Positions 1-11,935 of a stretch of DNA of 64,000 bases are shown in pieces; position 1 is the stretch's first letter; each line of letters begins with the position of its first letter. The translations under genes and the position numbers were made by a program. Source of the stretch: Sipunculus nudus (lineage: Eukaryota; Annelida; Sipuncula; Golfingiida; Sipunculidae); the NCBI GenBank assembly GCA_026874595.1, contig CM049316.1:55129676-55193675 (forward strand), read 5' to 3'. The notes beneath the pieces were generated by a model. That model saw only the letters and a program-made list of their open reading frames with translations. It was not told the origin of the DNA and searched no databases.

Positions 1-3000
1 CCTGTTGCATGTGCTCACATTTTGTCTATGCCACCAACTGTGAAGGTCAGCAAGCATACCATGCAGGGTTCACATCTCATTTGGCTTCACATTTCCTAAA
101 TAAATCCTCTGTAGAGAAGAGGTAAACAATCTCTTGCCATAAAAGGGTTCCTCTGCTTGTCATATACTGTTCATCGGTATATGCATATAGCTTGATCATG
201 GATTTGAACTCATAACTTGTGTCACACATGGTCTACCTGCTTCATTAATAAAACAGGCTTGATTGGCAAGGCAAGCAGGAACACTTTTGTTAGAATGGTG
301 ACATCAACCCCCTCTCTGAGATTATCTGTCGCAATAATGTAGGAAACTATCCAGGATTCACTGTCACACAGGTGAACAGGGTAGGGCATTAAGCTTCATG
401 GTTCTTCATGTTGCTTCCCACTGTTGCCCCTTGTCCCTTGTGACCAACAGTTGTCCCTTGTCCCTTTGGACCAACTTCTGATACTATTGCAACAGATGAA
501 AACAGATACACTGTGGATTTGAAGCCTTTACCAGTGTACAACTAAGTCATGACTTTCTACCCACTTTGCCACAGGCTTCACTGGCAATACCAGTAGGAAC
601 GCTTTAGTGTGCAAAGTTAAGCCAACACTGTTATCACCATTCTGTGTCAATATACGCATACATTCTGAATTAACCTGTCTAGTATTTCATTAATATTCTT
701 TTCATGATTTCTATCCATCCATATTTTCATCAGGGATATCATACCTATATATACTATCAACCTAGGAGGGGTACAGTTAACCTAGGTTCCCTTTTTAGAA
801 AGGGTATGGTGTTCACTTAATTTCATGGCTTCTCTTTTGTAGTATTAGACATCAAGACCCAAGCTGCCACATCTTCATCAAGGCTGGCAAGAGGAAAACA
901 CACTCATGAATGGTAGAAACAAGGAGATTTAAAAAAATATGGAGTAAGTACTGGGATCAATGTGCAGCATCAAAGGGACACGCATGGCAGCCCTGAGGTT
1001 TTATTGCTGCTGCCTATTGTACTTGTGGGGGAAGCCCATTGTACTTGCGATCTGTTGTTATAATGACAATTTGTACAATTGCTGTGTCCAATGCTGCTTG
1101 CAGCAGCTAAGCCTATGCATTGGTGTGCTGGAAGATTTGCATGAATTTTCATGAAATTTTATGCAAGTGGAAGTTAAAATTTAATGCATGTGCATTGTGT
1201 CTAGTTATAAGAAACATATATATGCACAGTCACTGGCTAGCAAGTCCTTATATACCAGTTGCCACACTGAGTGATTTTGGAGTCCTGCTGCTTTCAATCT
1301 CAGCTTGTCCAGTGCAAAGCAGTGCTGGGTATTATATATGTAATATTGGATACTACTGTGAATTTTTTATTGTATCAGAATTTATCAAACAGTTACACTG
1401 ATAATTTAATTTTTCCCGAAAAGTAAACATGATTTGCTTGCCACTGATGTTATTTCTTTGTGTGTAACTTGTCAGTGAACATAGCAAGCCATTCCTAAAG
1501 ATGGGTATGTCCTGGCTGAGAGATGAGTGGGCTTTCCCATAAAATAACAATTTTTCACAGATTTTTTTTATGCGAGCAACATTACAGAACTAACTCAAAA
1601 TTATATCTTACAAAATCACACCTGAAAAGAATATTTGTCTAGTACAGGACGAATATGACAGCTTCCTTGCCAAGAGATTCTGCGGTACCTTCTGTGATGT
1701 ATCGGGGTCAGGGATAAACCTAGCGCAATAGGCAAGCGCCAGTAGCCAGTTCTAAGAGCTTTCACACCTGTGTTTTAGGTTTCTTATCAAGGTCACAAGC
1801 AACACTCGACACAATCCGAGATCCCAGTGCTAACTTCATATTATTAAATCACCTTGATAGGTGATATAATAGGTTTTAAATGTCTTTATTTCTCTACCGG
1901 CCTGCATCAGTGCCCAACTTTCCATTGTGAAATATGCTTGGCATTTTTGTTCGGCACAAAAACTGATACAAGGGGCTGGCGGGGGCAGCCACTTATCCAT
2001 TGCCACAGGTAACATTGCCAGGGCAACTCCCTGCCCTTCCTGTGAAAGGACATCTTTAATTGGCAAGAGGGCATGGCTGGATTTTTCCTTGGAGACAGAC
2101 AAGTTTTTTTCTGCGCATAGACAACAGCATGAAACGTCAGTCATGTTCAGGCTATGAAAATTTCCCCCAACCGTCCCCTTTAGAATGAGGGCTGCCAGGG
2201 CTGGGTAGGGATTTGTTGCGCAATCCACAACTGTGATAAGATCACAGTCCTGACCTGTACACTGCGGTAGTGTAATGGTGAAATTGTAGAAGGCACCAAA
2301 AACTCTATTTAAAAGTGCTTAATATACACATCAAAATACATCCCGTCTTGTCTTTGGTAGTAAATAATCTTTCTGGCAACATTATCACATTCTTATCTTA
2401 ATATTTTAATGAAACCTTATCCCCTAAAGATCCTTGTTACCCACCGTGATTTAAACATAACAAACTTTAAGGACTTGTGAGCAGACGTTGATTGACTGGT
2501 ACCCTGCACTGTCACCTATTAAAGCTCACTTATCCCAGTTCCAACAGCAATAATATCAGAGTGGGGTCCCAGTCTAAATCCCATTGCAAAGGACTGTGGG
2601 ACACTCCATAAAATCATAGCAACTTCTTCTCTGTGTAAACATTAGGTCTCATGGTAAAATTATGGATGTGCAGGCCAATTGAGCATTAAATTGGTGCGAC
2701 AGTGGCGCCAAACTCAAAACGTTGATGGCAGCAAAGCGATTTCCCAGGCCTTCATCCTCCATCTCACCTGTTTCTGCGAAAAGGACAATCAGGATTCCTC
2801 CCCCAAACATCCCCTCCCCCCCCCATCCCGTACCCTCTGGCAGTGCCAAGAATGACAGGCTTTAGGACAGGTCTTCCATACTGCCAATATGTAATTTTAC
2901 TGTTTTTAGTGTGATGACTAAAATCTTCAAAGGGGAGTGTCTCCTGTGTATGATACAGGACCAGAGTAAACAACAGTGTCTGACTCACAGTCACACTCAC

Positions 3001-4402
3001 AGTTCCCTGACCAGAATCAGGGATCATCTGCCTGTGGCCAACAACCAGGAATCGTAGTTGATCTTGTGATCGATGACAAGTCTTGATAAAGTTTTGGTTT
3101 TAAAATAACGTTAAGAAAATAAAATCCACCACTGACCTGCGTCTGCCGTGCTGCACGTGACCCGGTCGGTAGAAATTCACTTGCCTGCTGTTGAAAGTTG
3201 ACGTCTGTCCTGCCATTCTTAACCTGGCCGCTTATGTTATGCTCAAAATACAAGTGTCAAGTATGTATGACTGTGTGCATTAATCATACGCAGGTAACCA
3301 AATATTTGGTACTACACGTCTTTTTTAGACGGTTTCTTTAATATTCCTCCACTGAATTATATAACCCACTGTTTTCAGGAAGTGCTACATTAATCGTGGA
3401 TGTAAGCGGCAATGAGCCATATTCATCCAACTGTCCTTGTCTGAGGTAGCCATGCGGGCTGTCAACGCACTGAACTCTGGGAAGAAAACGCATGACAACG
3501 GCGTCCGTTGCTAACATGTCCCCATCCTTGTAGTAGCAGGTGTTCTGGGAGGCTGCTGTCACTGGCTGGCCAGCTCATCAACATGTTAGAAGGCGCAGAT
3601 AAGCAGGTCCTTGTCACGTCAAGCTGTCTTATATAAAAATGTTTAATAATTGTTGATGTGTCAAACGCCTTACTGGCCCTTAGCCGTATAGCCCTTACTG
3701 CTCTGAACGTGTTCATTAAATATTAAATAATACATTTATATTTAATTTATATCCATTGCAGCACTGGCCAGTTTCATCTGTTCATTTGCACGCCCCTGTT
3801 TTAGTACTTTTAGTTTTACTTTCTTGTCGATTGATTATTATTCAACCAGGTGGGGGGGGGGGGGGGGATAAAGAGGATAAAGAATAAAGACAACTGATCG
3901 AGTGCTTTTGTGGCTTGGTAATCTGATTAAATCACTCTTATATTACTATTATTAGGCCTTATACAACAAATCTGAATGACTCGTATAATTTTTGTGAAGA
4001 GAGAAGTGTAGCAAAGCTTAACTGAACTTCTAATATAGCTGCTGTTTATCAATTTTGCCCCGACTACACGGTTAACTGTTAACTTGTTTTCATACGTACA
4101 TATTTGGTACCAAAGTTTGCTTTACTTTTAAATTGTACATACTCTTGTATGTATTGCAAGCACAAATTGGTTTAATTAAGCTAAAAATAAAATACCTCCA
4201 CTCTAGTTTCAAGATTATAACTCAATCTAACCAATCAGTCAATAAAATAAATACCACTGGAAGTTTTGCCCATCAGATGTAATAGACAGCTAATTAAGTG
4301 ATGGGATGTCAGAGAGCCATATAAAAATGGCCATTTAAAAATACCACACTATAAAAATGACATAGGTAAAATTATACTGTTATTAATTTTTTTTATGTGC
4401 AG
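1..4402. other. Non-coding sequence 5' of the CAP-Gly gene
   Basis: No convincing exon is visible apart from one weak candidate at 3583-3606. All open frames are short, and none reads like a known protein. The stretch is AT-rich with short C/G runs (C-run near 2815-2824; 16 G at 3852-3867). Around 3120-3560 CpG dinucleotides become more frequent. This would fit a promoter or first-exon region of the downstream gene, but I see no TATA box or initiator that I would call. Confidence 0.5.
3583..3606 (+). CDS. Weak candidate first coding exon of the CAP-Gly gene
   Basis: An ATG at 3583 opens eight codons (MLEGADKQ) and reaches a possible donor CAG|gtcctt in phase 0. That phase matches the phase-0 start of the exon at 4403. 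The same frame is open back to a TGA at 3493, and 3583 is the first ATG in it. The donor is a poor match to GTRAGT, and such short matches arise by chance, so the true start may lie elsewhere or outside the window. Confidence 0.15.
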
Positions 4403-4610
4403 GTGGATTGTGATCCATATCAATGCCGCTGTGGGCCCTGCCGTGGATTTTGGAAGAAAAAATTTAAGGACTCAGCTCCTCTGTTAGAAAAGCCATCAGT
4501 CCTCAGGGCAGTAGATACTGGGGTAATGTTTGGGCCTGTTCTTAATCGAGAAGATCACCCAGCAGTCATCAGTATAGGGGACAGAGTCATAGTCAAAGGA
4601 AAGCACCAAG
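4403..4610 (+). CDS. CAP-Gly gene, exon with Cys-rich N-terminus and start of domain
   Basis: The acceptor is a T-rich tract ending tgtgcag|GTGG, and the donor is CAAG|gtaaac. The exon starts in phase 0 and ends in phase 1. It encodes VDCDPYQCRCGPC, a lysine-rich patch, and the first beta-strand of the CAP-Gly fold (ISIGDRVIVKGKHQ). No Met near its start is a credible initiator, so at least one upstream coding exon is expected. Confidence 0.75.
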
Positions 4611-7600
4611 GTAAACTTAACCATGTGCCTTCAGTACTTACATGAATGTCTTTCTAATCACATTCTTAACACATCTTCAGCATTAACTATTACCCTGTGG
4701 TTTAATTATAGGGCTGTATACAGGGAAAACCTTAAATACCACACTTTAAGCCCTTTTAGTGAAAAATGAATTATTAAGTCACATATTTCAGACTGTAAAA
4801 TATGTCTTCATTAACCTTACTGACACATTGTCGAAGATCGACAGGTTTCTTTGATGTTTTTTTCAGGCAAAGATCAGTAGAGCACTGACCCAGTTAAAAA
4901 GTACAGTGAACAACTTGGTCTAGTTTCTGAGTAATCTCCTTATCCACTTCCCTTCTTTTGAGTCTCCATATAATATAGAGGAATTTTTTTATAGTTGATT
5001 GGTTTATGAACAAATAATTAATTTCATAACTCTGACAGTTCCTATCGTTTAAATACGGTAACAGTTTAAAGTTTTTGATTGCATTTTCTGGGCACTAATA
5101 ACAGTGCATGGGAAGTGGAAGTTCCAAACTGGGAGGTCAAATGAAGAGTGAGATGGATTGTTTGTCTGTCTTGCCTCACTGCACTTATACTGGTATATAT
5201 AAACAGTGAGATCTCTTTAAATACTACTAAATGCTTGCTTTAATGTTCTTTCAAAAGATTTGCAGGGTGCCTGATGGCACATTTTGATTTGCATTATGCT
5301 TTATGTACCCTACAAATTTAAAGTCTTTAGAAACATTATCATCATTTCAGTGAAATTTCAAGTCATGAAAACTGAATGTTGACTCCAGTTAATTTTTTTT
5401 TTGTGACAGCCAAACCCTTGCACAGGTTAACAATCGTAGTCCAGTCTTTATTTTTACTTCATTTGTGGTTTTAGTTCCAAAACTTAACACTAGATGGCAG
5501 CACCAAAGCTGCCTACTACATTGACCAATATGTAAGCAAAAGTATTTCCAGTACACAGGTATCATTTTCATAGCCCTGCAGGTATCAAGTTTAACACAGT
5601 CGCAGTATATAGGTTATATTAAGTGCCCATGTATATTTGACCTGTAAGTTGTATAACAAACCACTATAGTAGATATGGTCCCAAAGGCAGATATGTCATG
5701 ATCAAATCTTAATTCTTAATACAATGTATTAGGTGGTAGTTTTTAGGTGAAATCTTTTGCAGTTGACCACTTGTGCACAATAACATGGCACTGTTAAAAC
5801 TAGAGGAATGTAAGCCTCTGGCATGTTGAGGGTCCCTGTTATCACAGTGGAATGCTCCCAAAAGTGGGTTTGCATTCGTTTATTTGGCCCATATTCTCAG
5901 GTTCATTCATTCTGTACATTTGTAGTTATTTTGTACACACATGAACAGGGATGTACGTGTGCCCTCCTGGTGGAGGCAATTACTGTCATGAATGTAAGCA
6001 TTAATTTTTTTCTCACACATTCATGATGTCACATAAAACTCAGTTTTCAAAAAGGAATAATGAAGAATAGAAATAAAACAAATACTTTTGAACTCTTTTT
6101 ATCATGTAAAAGTAATATGTAACAAGTATTATTATGGATCTGTTTACATGGTTTAAATATATGAACTTTATTTGCAGGTATAGTAAAATTCATTGGACTG
6201 CTGGATAATAACGTCATAGCACCAGAAACCTATGTGGGAGTTCATCTGGATGAAAATGGTAAATGCTTACAAAAATGAATGCACATGAAACACAATTTGT
6301 ATCATTATGTGGACCATATGATTAAAATAAATTGCATAATGATTACATACCTATTGGTTGTAAGAAATATTGATTACCAGTATGCAATATATAAACTAAA
6401 TATTGTTGGTGCTGCACAGTGGTGTGCAGTTTCTCTTTCCTTGTGGCATTCTTGTTTTGCATGTAGTACATTGCATGGCCCTCATAGGCTCCTCTTGCAG
6501 CAGTTATACACTGCATTTATCCCAGGTCTCCTTAGTTTTAACCGCTGCTGTCTAGAGCAAGATTCTCTGTGTACCAGCACCAGGGCTGGCACAGAGCAAA
6601 GACTTGTAATCAGACCAATGAGGGCACCATATCCAATTGTGCATCCAGCTCCAAATTATAAACATGTGCCACCCACTTTTATTGGTCTTATTGTTGGCCC
6701 TGTGCCAGAATCCATGTAAGCTGACTAATGAGAATCAGTTTAAATTTGGAGCTAGATGCACCATGTGATACCATGCTCTAGTTTGTCTGATTGCAATTAT
6801 TTGCTCAGTGCCAGCCCTTGTGGTGAAACCCAGAGAATCATGTTTTACAAAGCAACGGTTAAAACAATGAAGATCAGGAACAACAGCATTAGGAGCGTAG
6901 TGCCCTCAGAGAAAACAGAGAGTCATTCAAATTTTATCTTGAGATTTAGTATTTAGTTAAATAAATCAAGGTAAAAACTGATGGTAATTGATCTAACAAT
7001 TAAGTTACAGTACAAGGACATCATATTGTGACATGGGTTAATGGATTTTGATCTATGGAAAGAGTATAATTGGCATATGAAGTAAAATGACCATTACTAG
7101 AAAATGCTGGGAAATATCAGATGCCAAATTTATAATTAAGGTTTGCTCATTTCAGTTCATAGTGCATCCAATGGAATATTCAGGGGAAAACGTTACTTTT
7201 ACTGCCCAAAAGGCCATGGTGCATTTGCCAAGTATTCAGATATCAGAGCTGTTAACCCACCAGATAAAAGACCTCCACTATATGGCAACTATATGTTCAA
7301 TGGATATGCAGAGATACAGAGAAGAAGAAAAGAGAGGTAGCATATGTTACTTGACATTAAAATGTTATCTCTTTCTTTCCAAATAGTTTCCCTCAGTTTC
7401 TCATTCACTGATGCTCTCTTTTCAAATGATAAGATACCCTACTCTAAAGTAACCTCTTTCTTTATATATAAGCACTGTGGGATGGCCAGGACCACTAGTC
7501 TCAACTGTCAAACCTTAAAATAAAAATTTGTGACATTTCAAGGAAACAACTTTTGTTTACATTTCTTATGCGCATGTTTTCACACGCTTACCTATAATAT

Positions 7601-9888
7601 GAAGTCCTTACCACAAAAACACCCCTGTTTATATTATTTGCCTTATCAAGCATTCTTGCAGTTGAACGGACTACATTGCCCTCTTCACTACATTTATACG
7701 TACCTACACCACCTGTGTATTTGGAAGCCGTAGTGCATTTGGAGGTCAGATTGAGACGCCCACAAACCCTAAACAGCAGAGTGGTACTTGTGTAAGCCTG
7801 AGTCTGCTCAGTGTGATGATGTCAGCCTGCTGCACTTTGTAAAGATTTCTCATTCTCTCTCTATGATTAAGCAGTACCCATAGTGCGGGATCCTTATTTC
7901 TATGTGGCCCTAATTAACTGAATTTTTCATATGATAACACAACTTAGAACACCCCCCCTCCTTTTGCCACCTTTGTCCCACAAGAATGGAGTGTACCATT
8001 GGCAATACCTGAGCAAACAAGAGGTAAGTCCTTTTTATTAACTGATTTCTGTGAGGTAACTGCATCCATTTTTTATACTATCTTATCTAATTCTTAATCT
8101 AAGTATGTACATCTGCAGAGTGCCATTTTTGTTTAGGACTACCAGTACATAACAGGGTGGTAGCACTCGCTTCCTATCATGTAATTTTTGTATCCTGGTG
8201 TCACCCAGGCCCAGTTTTTACCTCATCTGCAGGACCTTGGTGTATAATCATACCCTTTGCTGGGTCATAACACTGAGGATCCCCCAAAAGATACACTCGT
8301 TTGTGAAGTGATCCATGGCTGTGGGGCACAGTCTTCACATTAAGCCTGCGGAGCGCTCACCCTGATTGGGGGCTTACTGTGAAAATCTCATTGCTTTGGC
8401 TGAGATTTGAACTCACAACCTCCAAAAGAAGAACTCATATGTGAGTGGTACCCGGCTGTGGGGCATAGCCTTCCCATTACCGGTAAGCCTCCCGACTTTG
8501 AGTCCTGCACTCCATCCCCAGACCACAGAAGCTGGTCAGCTTGTATGTTTCAGTCACTTGTTTTATTTCCACTTGTTTTGTTAACTTTGCTTCTCACTTT
8601 TTCCAGACAGCAGGCTCTTGATCCATTGTTAAGAGATGCTGATTCAGCAAGTGACAGTCCAGATGGAGCAGACACATCAGGCAGCTCACAGCTAACAAAC
8701 AAGGTATTTCTTAACTGTTATATAACTCAAACCTTATTTGTAAACTTTGTTACTCTAAAAGGTACCAATTCCTCACTAATTTAAGTATTGTGGGGCATAT
8801 CAGAAGTTTATTTTTCCTACCAGTAAAATCATAGACAGTTTGACTATGAATTAAGGTATCAAACCTTAAGTGATCCAGCAAAACTTGTGTTTAAATTTGA
8901 GGATAAAATTATGTAATTTCTTCTAAAATTCCACATATTTTACCTTGAAGATCAAGGACAAGGTAACCAGCTTTCAACCTCCCCAGAGAATATGCCAGAA
9001 GGAACTGGTGTGTTAAATTTGAGAGAAAATCTTCAGTACTTTTTACAGTAAATTTGGGTCACAATAACCCAGAATTGTGCAGATTTGACCTTGAAGGTAA
9101 AGGTCACCAGTACTCCATCTCTTCTGAAAATCTAGTGGAAAGAGCCTGTGTGTCAAATTGAAAGGAAAAATATGCAATACTTCATTAGTTATCACTTTCA
9201 CAAGAAATCCTAGAGACAATGAACCTGAATTTAGCTTTGAACCTGATGATCTGGGCCAAAGTCACCAGTCTAAACTTGTTGAAAATAGTTGTGTGTCAAA
9301 TTTGAGGACAAAATGTGCAACAATTCAAAGTTATGTTGTTTACAAAACTTTTACATTTGGCAGATTTAACCTTGCAGACACAATTAACCTTACAACTGAG
9401 GATACAAATTGCCTGTATGTCACCAGTATTTATGGTCTAAACTATGTATATTAAAACGGTGGGTAAAGTATGGAATATAATAACCATTTTCACCTCTTCA
9501 TACCCACACAGTTAAAACTAACAATACACTGTGACACAAAAAAATTGTATCTTGGAAAAGGCCCCAGGAGAATGTTTAGACCCTGAATCAAATCATTTAT
9601 AGTTATACATTTATCTTTATCATCACCATCACTTAAAATGTTTTTATTTATCCATCCACTCAGTGTTAAGACAATTTTGTTTCATTTCTACAGAGTTTTC
9701 CGACAGGATTATCAGCTCAGCAAGTCAGAGGATTAGGCGAGTCTGATGCAGCAAAGAATAATGTACAGAAAAACACTAGAAAAGACAAGCGAAAAGGAAT
9801 ACTCCAAAAACTCCAGGAGGCATACCAGGAGGGGCTTAAAGTGAAACATGAGACACATGTTGACCTGGACTTAGATGATGAGTATTGA
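4403..9888 (+). CDS. CAP-Gly domain protein (five exons, 5' end uncertain)
   Basis: Exons 4403-4610, 6178-6258, 7156-7336, 8607-8703 and 9694-9888 join in frame (762 nt, 253 aa plus stop), with AG acceptors and GT donors at every junction. Residues about 57-129 form a CAP-Gly domain: IGDRVIVKG, then YVGVHLDEN, then GKRYFYCPKGHGAF. CAP-Gly domains bind C-terminal EEY/F tails of alpha-tubulin, EB proteins and CLIP-170, so a microtubule-linked role in the cytoplasm is the natural inference. The usual GKNDG motif is degenerate here (SASNG). The N-terminus has a Cys cluster (CDPYQCRCGPC). A basic, Gln/Lys-rich tail (about 205-240) is followed by DLDLDDEY, an acidic-aromatic end resembling the CAP-Gly ligand itself. 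I cannot assign it to CLIP, TBCB, CYLD, p150 or CEP350. The start Met is not established. Confidence 0.8.
6178..6258 (+). CDS. CAP-Gly gene, domain exon
   Basis: The acceptor is atttgcag|GTAT and the donor is AAATG|gtaaat. The exon is 81 nt and keeps phase 1 on both sides. It encodes IVKFIGLLDN...YVGVHLDEN, the central strands of the CAP-Gly domain. Confidence 0.8.
6473..6920. repeat. Imperfect fold-back (inverted-repeat) element in intron
   Basis: A left arm (about 6473-6690) pairs imperfectly with a right arm (about 6735-6920). Matching blocks in order include AGGGCTGGCAC with its complement in GTGCCAGCCCT, TTTTAACCG with CGGTTAAAA, ATTCTCTG with CAGAGAAT, and AGCTCCAAAT with ATTTGGAGCT. 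The arms are about 180-200 bp with a short centre. A MITE-like or fold-back origin is likely. An open frame across the left arm (6279-6719) is incidental. Confidence 0.65.
7156..7336 (+). CDS. CAP-Gly gene, exon with C-terminal half of domain
   Basis: The acceptor is ctcatttcag|TTCA and the donor is GAGAG|gtagca. It runs from phase 1 to phase 2. It encodes HSASNGIFRGKRYFYC and PKGHGAFAKYSDI, the glycine-rich loop and last strands of CAP-Gly. A Pro-rich linker (NPPDKRPPLYG) and a basic run (QRRRKER) follow. Confidence 0.8.
8203..8430 (-). repeat. SINE-like dispersed repeat, copy 1
   Basis: On the minus strand this reads from a Pol III B-box-like GAGTTCAAATCTCAGCC through blocks shared with 37160-37378 and 53870-54085: GTGAGCGCTCCGCAGGCT, a TGGGTCAT-type block, and GGTCCTGCAGATGAGGT. 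The B-box plus dispersal in three places suggests a tRNA-derived SINE. The tRNA-like head is not clearly intact. Confidence 0.45.
8607..8703 (+). CDS. CAP-Gly gene, Ser/Asp-rich linker exon
   Basis: The acceptor is ctttttccag|ACAG and the donor is AACAAG|gtattt. The first base completes the split Arg codon from exon 7156-7336. It encodes an acidic, Ser-rich low-complexity linker (DADSASDSPDGADTSGSS). Confidence 0.7.
8930..9400 (+). repeat. Tandem copies of an ACCTTGAAGGTCAAGGTCACC-type repeat
   Basis: About four diverged units of 140-150 bp. Each has a core like GATTTGACCTTGAAGGTAAA, then GGTCACCAGT, a GTGTGTCAAATTTGA block, and AATATGCAA..TTCAAAAGTTAT. The same family recurs at 17870-18120, 27240-27600 and 44640-45120. 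The units here are strongly decayed, and an open frame at 9158-9454 lies within them. Confidence 0.6.
9694..9888 (+). CDS. CAP-Gly gene, terminal coding exon
   Basis: The acceptor is catttctacag|AGTT, and the exon ends at TGA 9886-9888. It encodes a lysine-rich, likely helical stretch (KNTRKDKRKGILQKLQEAYQ) and the acidic C-terminus DLDLDDEY. The phase-0 join to exon 8607-8703 keeps the frame. Confidence 0.75.
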   Translation, partial: SFPTGLSAQQVRGLGESDAAKNNVQKNTRKDKRKGILQKLQEAYQEGLKVKHETHVDLDLDDEY

Positions 9889-9898
9889 TAGTTGATAA

Positions 9899-10040
9899 TG
9901 ATGTGAATAATTCTTGAGAGCATTGACCAATAGAAGGGTTGAGTTTCACAATACATGAATAATTCATGAGAACCTTGACCAATAAAAGACTGAGACAATA
10001 CATGAATAATTCATGAGCACCTTGATCCATAGAAGGTTCT
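9899..10040 (+). repeat. Three tandem copies of a repeat of about 50 bp with an AT palindrome
   Basis: Three units begin GTGAATAATTCTTGAG, CATGAATAATTCATGAG and CATGAATAATTCATGAG, and continue with a variant of CCTTGACCAATAAAAG. CATGAAT-A-ATTCATG is a perfect 7+1+7 palindrome. The array starts about a dozen bases after the stop codon. Confidence 0.75.
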
Positions 10041-11906
10041 GAATTTAGAGACTGACACCTCAACCTGTATTTCTACTGTTAAATTTGTCATAGAAGTAAT
10101 GACAAAGCATGTTCAGTATATTAAAATGTATGAATTTATATGTTTGTACTGACAAAGATTAACACATACAGGATATTTACAGTGAAATATACCGCAAAGG
10201 CTACCAAAGGTAATCATGCAGGTCTACCATCATTTAAGAAATATTCTGCATCAAATATTAATCAACATCTCTTTCTAACAGGAAGATTTTGGTGGAAACT
10301 TTGATAAAACCATATTGGCACAAGCTCATTAGAGTGCACACCTATGCCAGGTATGAAAGCAATCCTGCTAGGTGTGTGCCTTGCTCAATTCACTCCTTGC
10401 TATCGGTAACCACAGTCAGTGGTCTGTGTCAAGCAGCTAGGTCACCATTAGAGATGTAAAACTGTAGTGATCAAACTGTTCTTTTTTTTAAGAATTTGCA
10501 AAAACTTATTTTTCACACAAAATGTAGAATATATAAAAGTCTGCATGGCAAGTGCCAGGTCTCATTAATGCAGAAAATGGGTCCACTTAATAGTGAGTGT
10601 TCAGCATATAGGTTTCTTGGAGATGTGCAACACCTGTACTACAACAGTCTAATATGATCTTATGTCATTTGACTCTCTATCATCGGAGGGACAAAAGTGG
10701 CATCATGTAATATGACTCTCTACTGTTGGAGGGAAAAACTGCCCCCCAACCCACACACACTGATGCAAGTTCAGTGTTTGGGGTTCTGAGGGATACATTA
10801 CCCCCTAAGTTGGTATGTAATCAGGATTAGCTGCAGGTAGTAACATAATCATCTGTTATTTATATTGTCATAAGTTCACCTTGGTCAATGACAGTGTACT
10901 GTTACCAGGCAACATGCCCAGTATTTATTAAGTGGCCCTGAATCAACTGTGCAAGAGAATATACACAAGTCTGCACTGTAATTTGAAGCAGGAGCTGTCC
11001 TTGGGCTGCATGATGTCTGGCCATCATGATGATACACATTAAGCCTCAAGGGACCACCTGCTGGCCCAGTGCCCAACAGCACTGCCCTGTGTAAGACATC
11101 CTTATATTACATATACTTGACTGTATGATTGACAGTCCCCTGTCCTGAATGTTATGTTCATATAACAAATGGGCTGCTACACAACTACATATCCAATTGT
11201 GCTCTTATAAAAATTATCAGTGATGCCACTTTGCTTTAAACAGAAGTATGCTTTTTTAGAAAGTGTACACACGTAAAAAATTACAGAAATTATATCTATT
11301 GTGACACCTAATTACTCATTAGTTGTCCCTGTGGTCTTAACTTTTTAATACTTTATTTGTACTTTTTTAAATGGTAGTACTTTGCTTTATTTTCTTTTCA
11401 ATCAAAACACCATCTATTGTATGGTGATAATATCGGTATAGGCTGTTCACATATTTCAGCATTTGTTAAAGTGATTGGTATGCTCTTTCATTGTTAGATC
11501 ATTTGTGGTGCATTATACTGAGCACAGAAAGGTTTCCTGTGGTCATGCTAATGTTTGGCAAAATAAGAAACACTGAGTTCTCCTGTCCTGTGATTCACCG
11601 AGGATATGAAATTGTAATGAACACATTCCTGGCAGTTAACAGTGCAATTGTTACATGTGTGGTGTATAATTGTTACATGTGTGGTGTATAGTTGTATCAG
11701 CAAGTGTGATACTTTATCAGTTATTAGGGTGATGATAGCTGCTACAGTGGGTTAAACTTACACATTGTGAATGCTGCTCTTACCTATGCTATTAGCATAC
11801 TGGTAGGAATAGGTATTGTGTTTTTGTGAGACTATCTGTGATCTCATATAAAGGCTCAACTGTGATGTCTTTTTTTTTGTTATAACAGTTCTTACTGTTG
11901 TATATC

Positions 11907-11912
11907 AATAAA
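11907..11912 (+). promoter_or_regulatory. Poly(A) signal AATAAA
   Basis: AATAAA is followed about 15-25 bases later by a GT-rich stretch (TGTTTGTGTTTGCTT), the normal layout of a metazoan cleavage and polyadenylation site. It is the best placed signal for the plus-strand CAP-Gly gene, though earlier weak signals exist. Confidence 0.5.
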
Positions 11913-11935
11913 TACTATTACCTGTTTGTGTTTGC

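Larger units (their letters stand above)
9889..11935 (+). other. Probable 3' UTR of the CAP-Gly gene
   Basis: No further coding exon is seen between the TGA at 9886 and a good poly(A) site near 11907-11937. The stretch holds a three-copy palindromic repeat just after the stop and a 23-bp direct duplication (AATTGTTACATGTGTGGTG...) at 11643-11691. Extent is inferred from the poly(A) signal only. Confidence 0.4.

Noticed and set aside
1836-2228. 130-codon minus-strand ORF as a gene
   Set aside because: No motif, no splice context, and a competing plus frame. Length is within chance for a locally less AT-rich stretch.
7993-8031. A 39-nt exon with good splice sites (cccacaag|AATGG ... AAGAG|gtaagt) in the CAP-Gly gene
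   Set aside because: In the phase set by exon 7156-7336 it reads into TGA, while skipping it joins 7336 to 8607 in frame. It could be a poison exon, but nothing in the sequence shows use.
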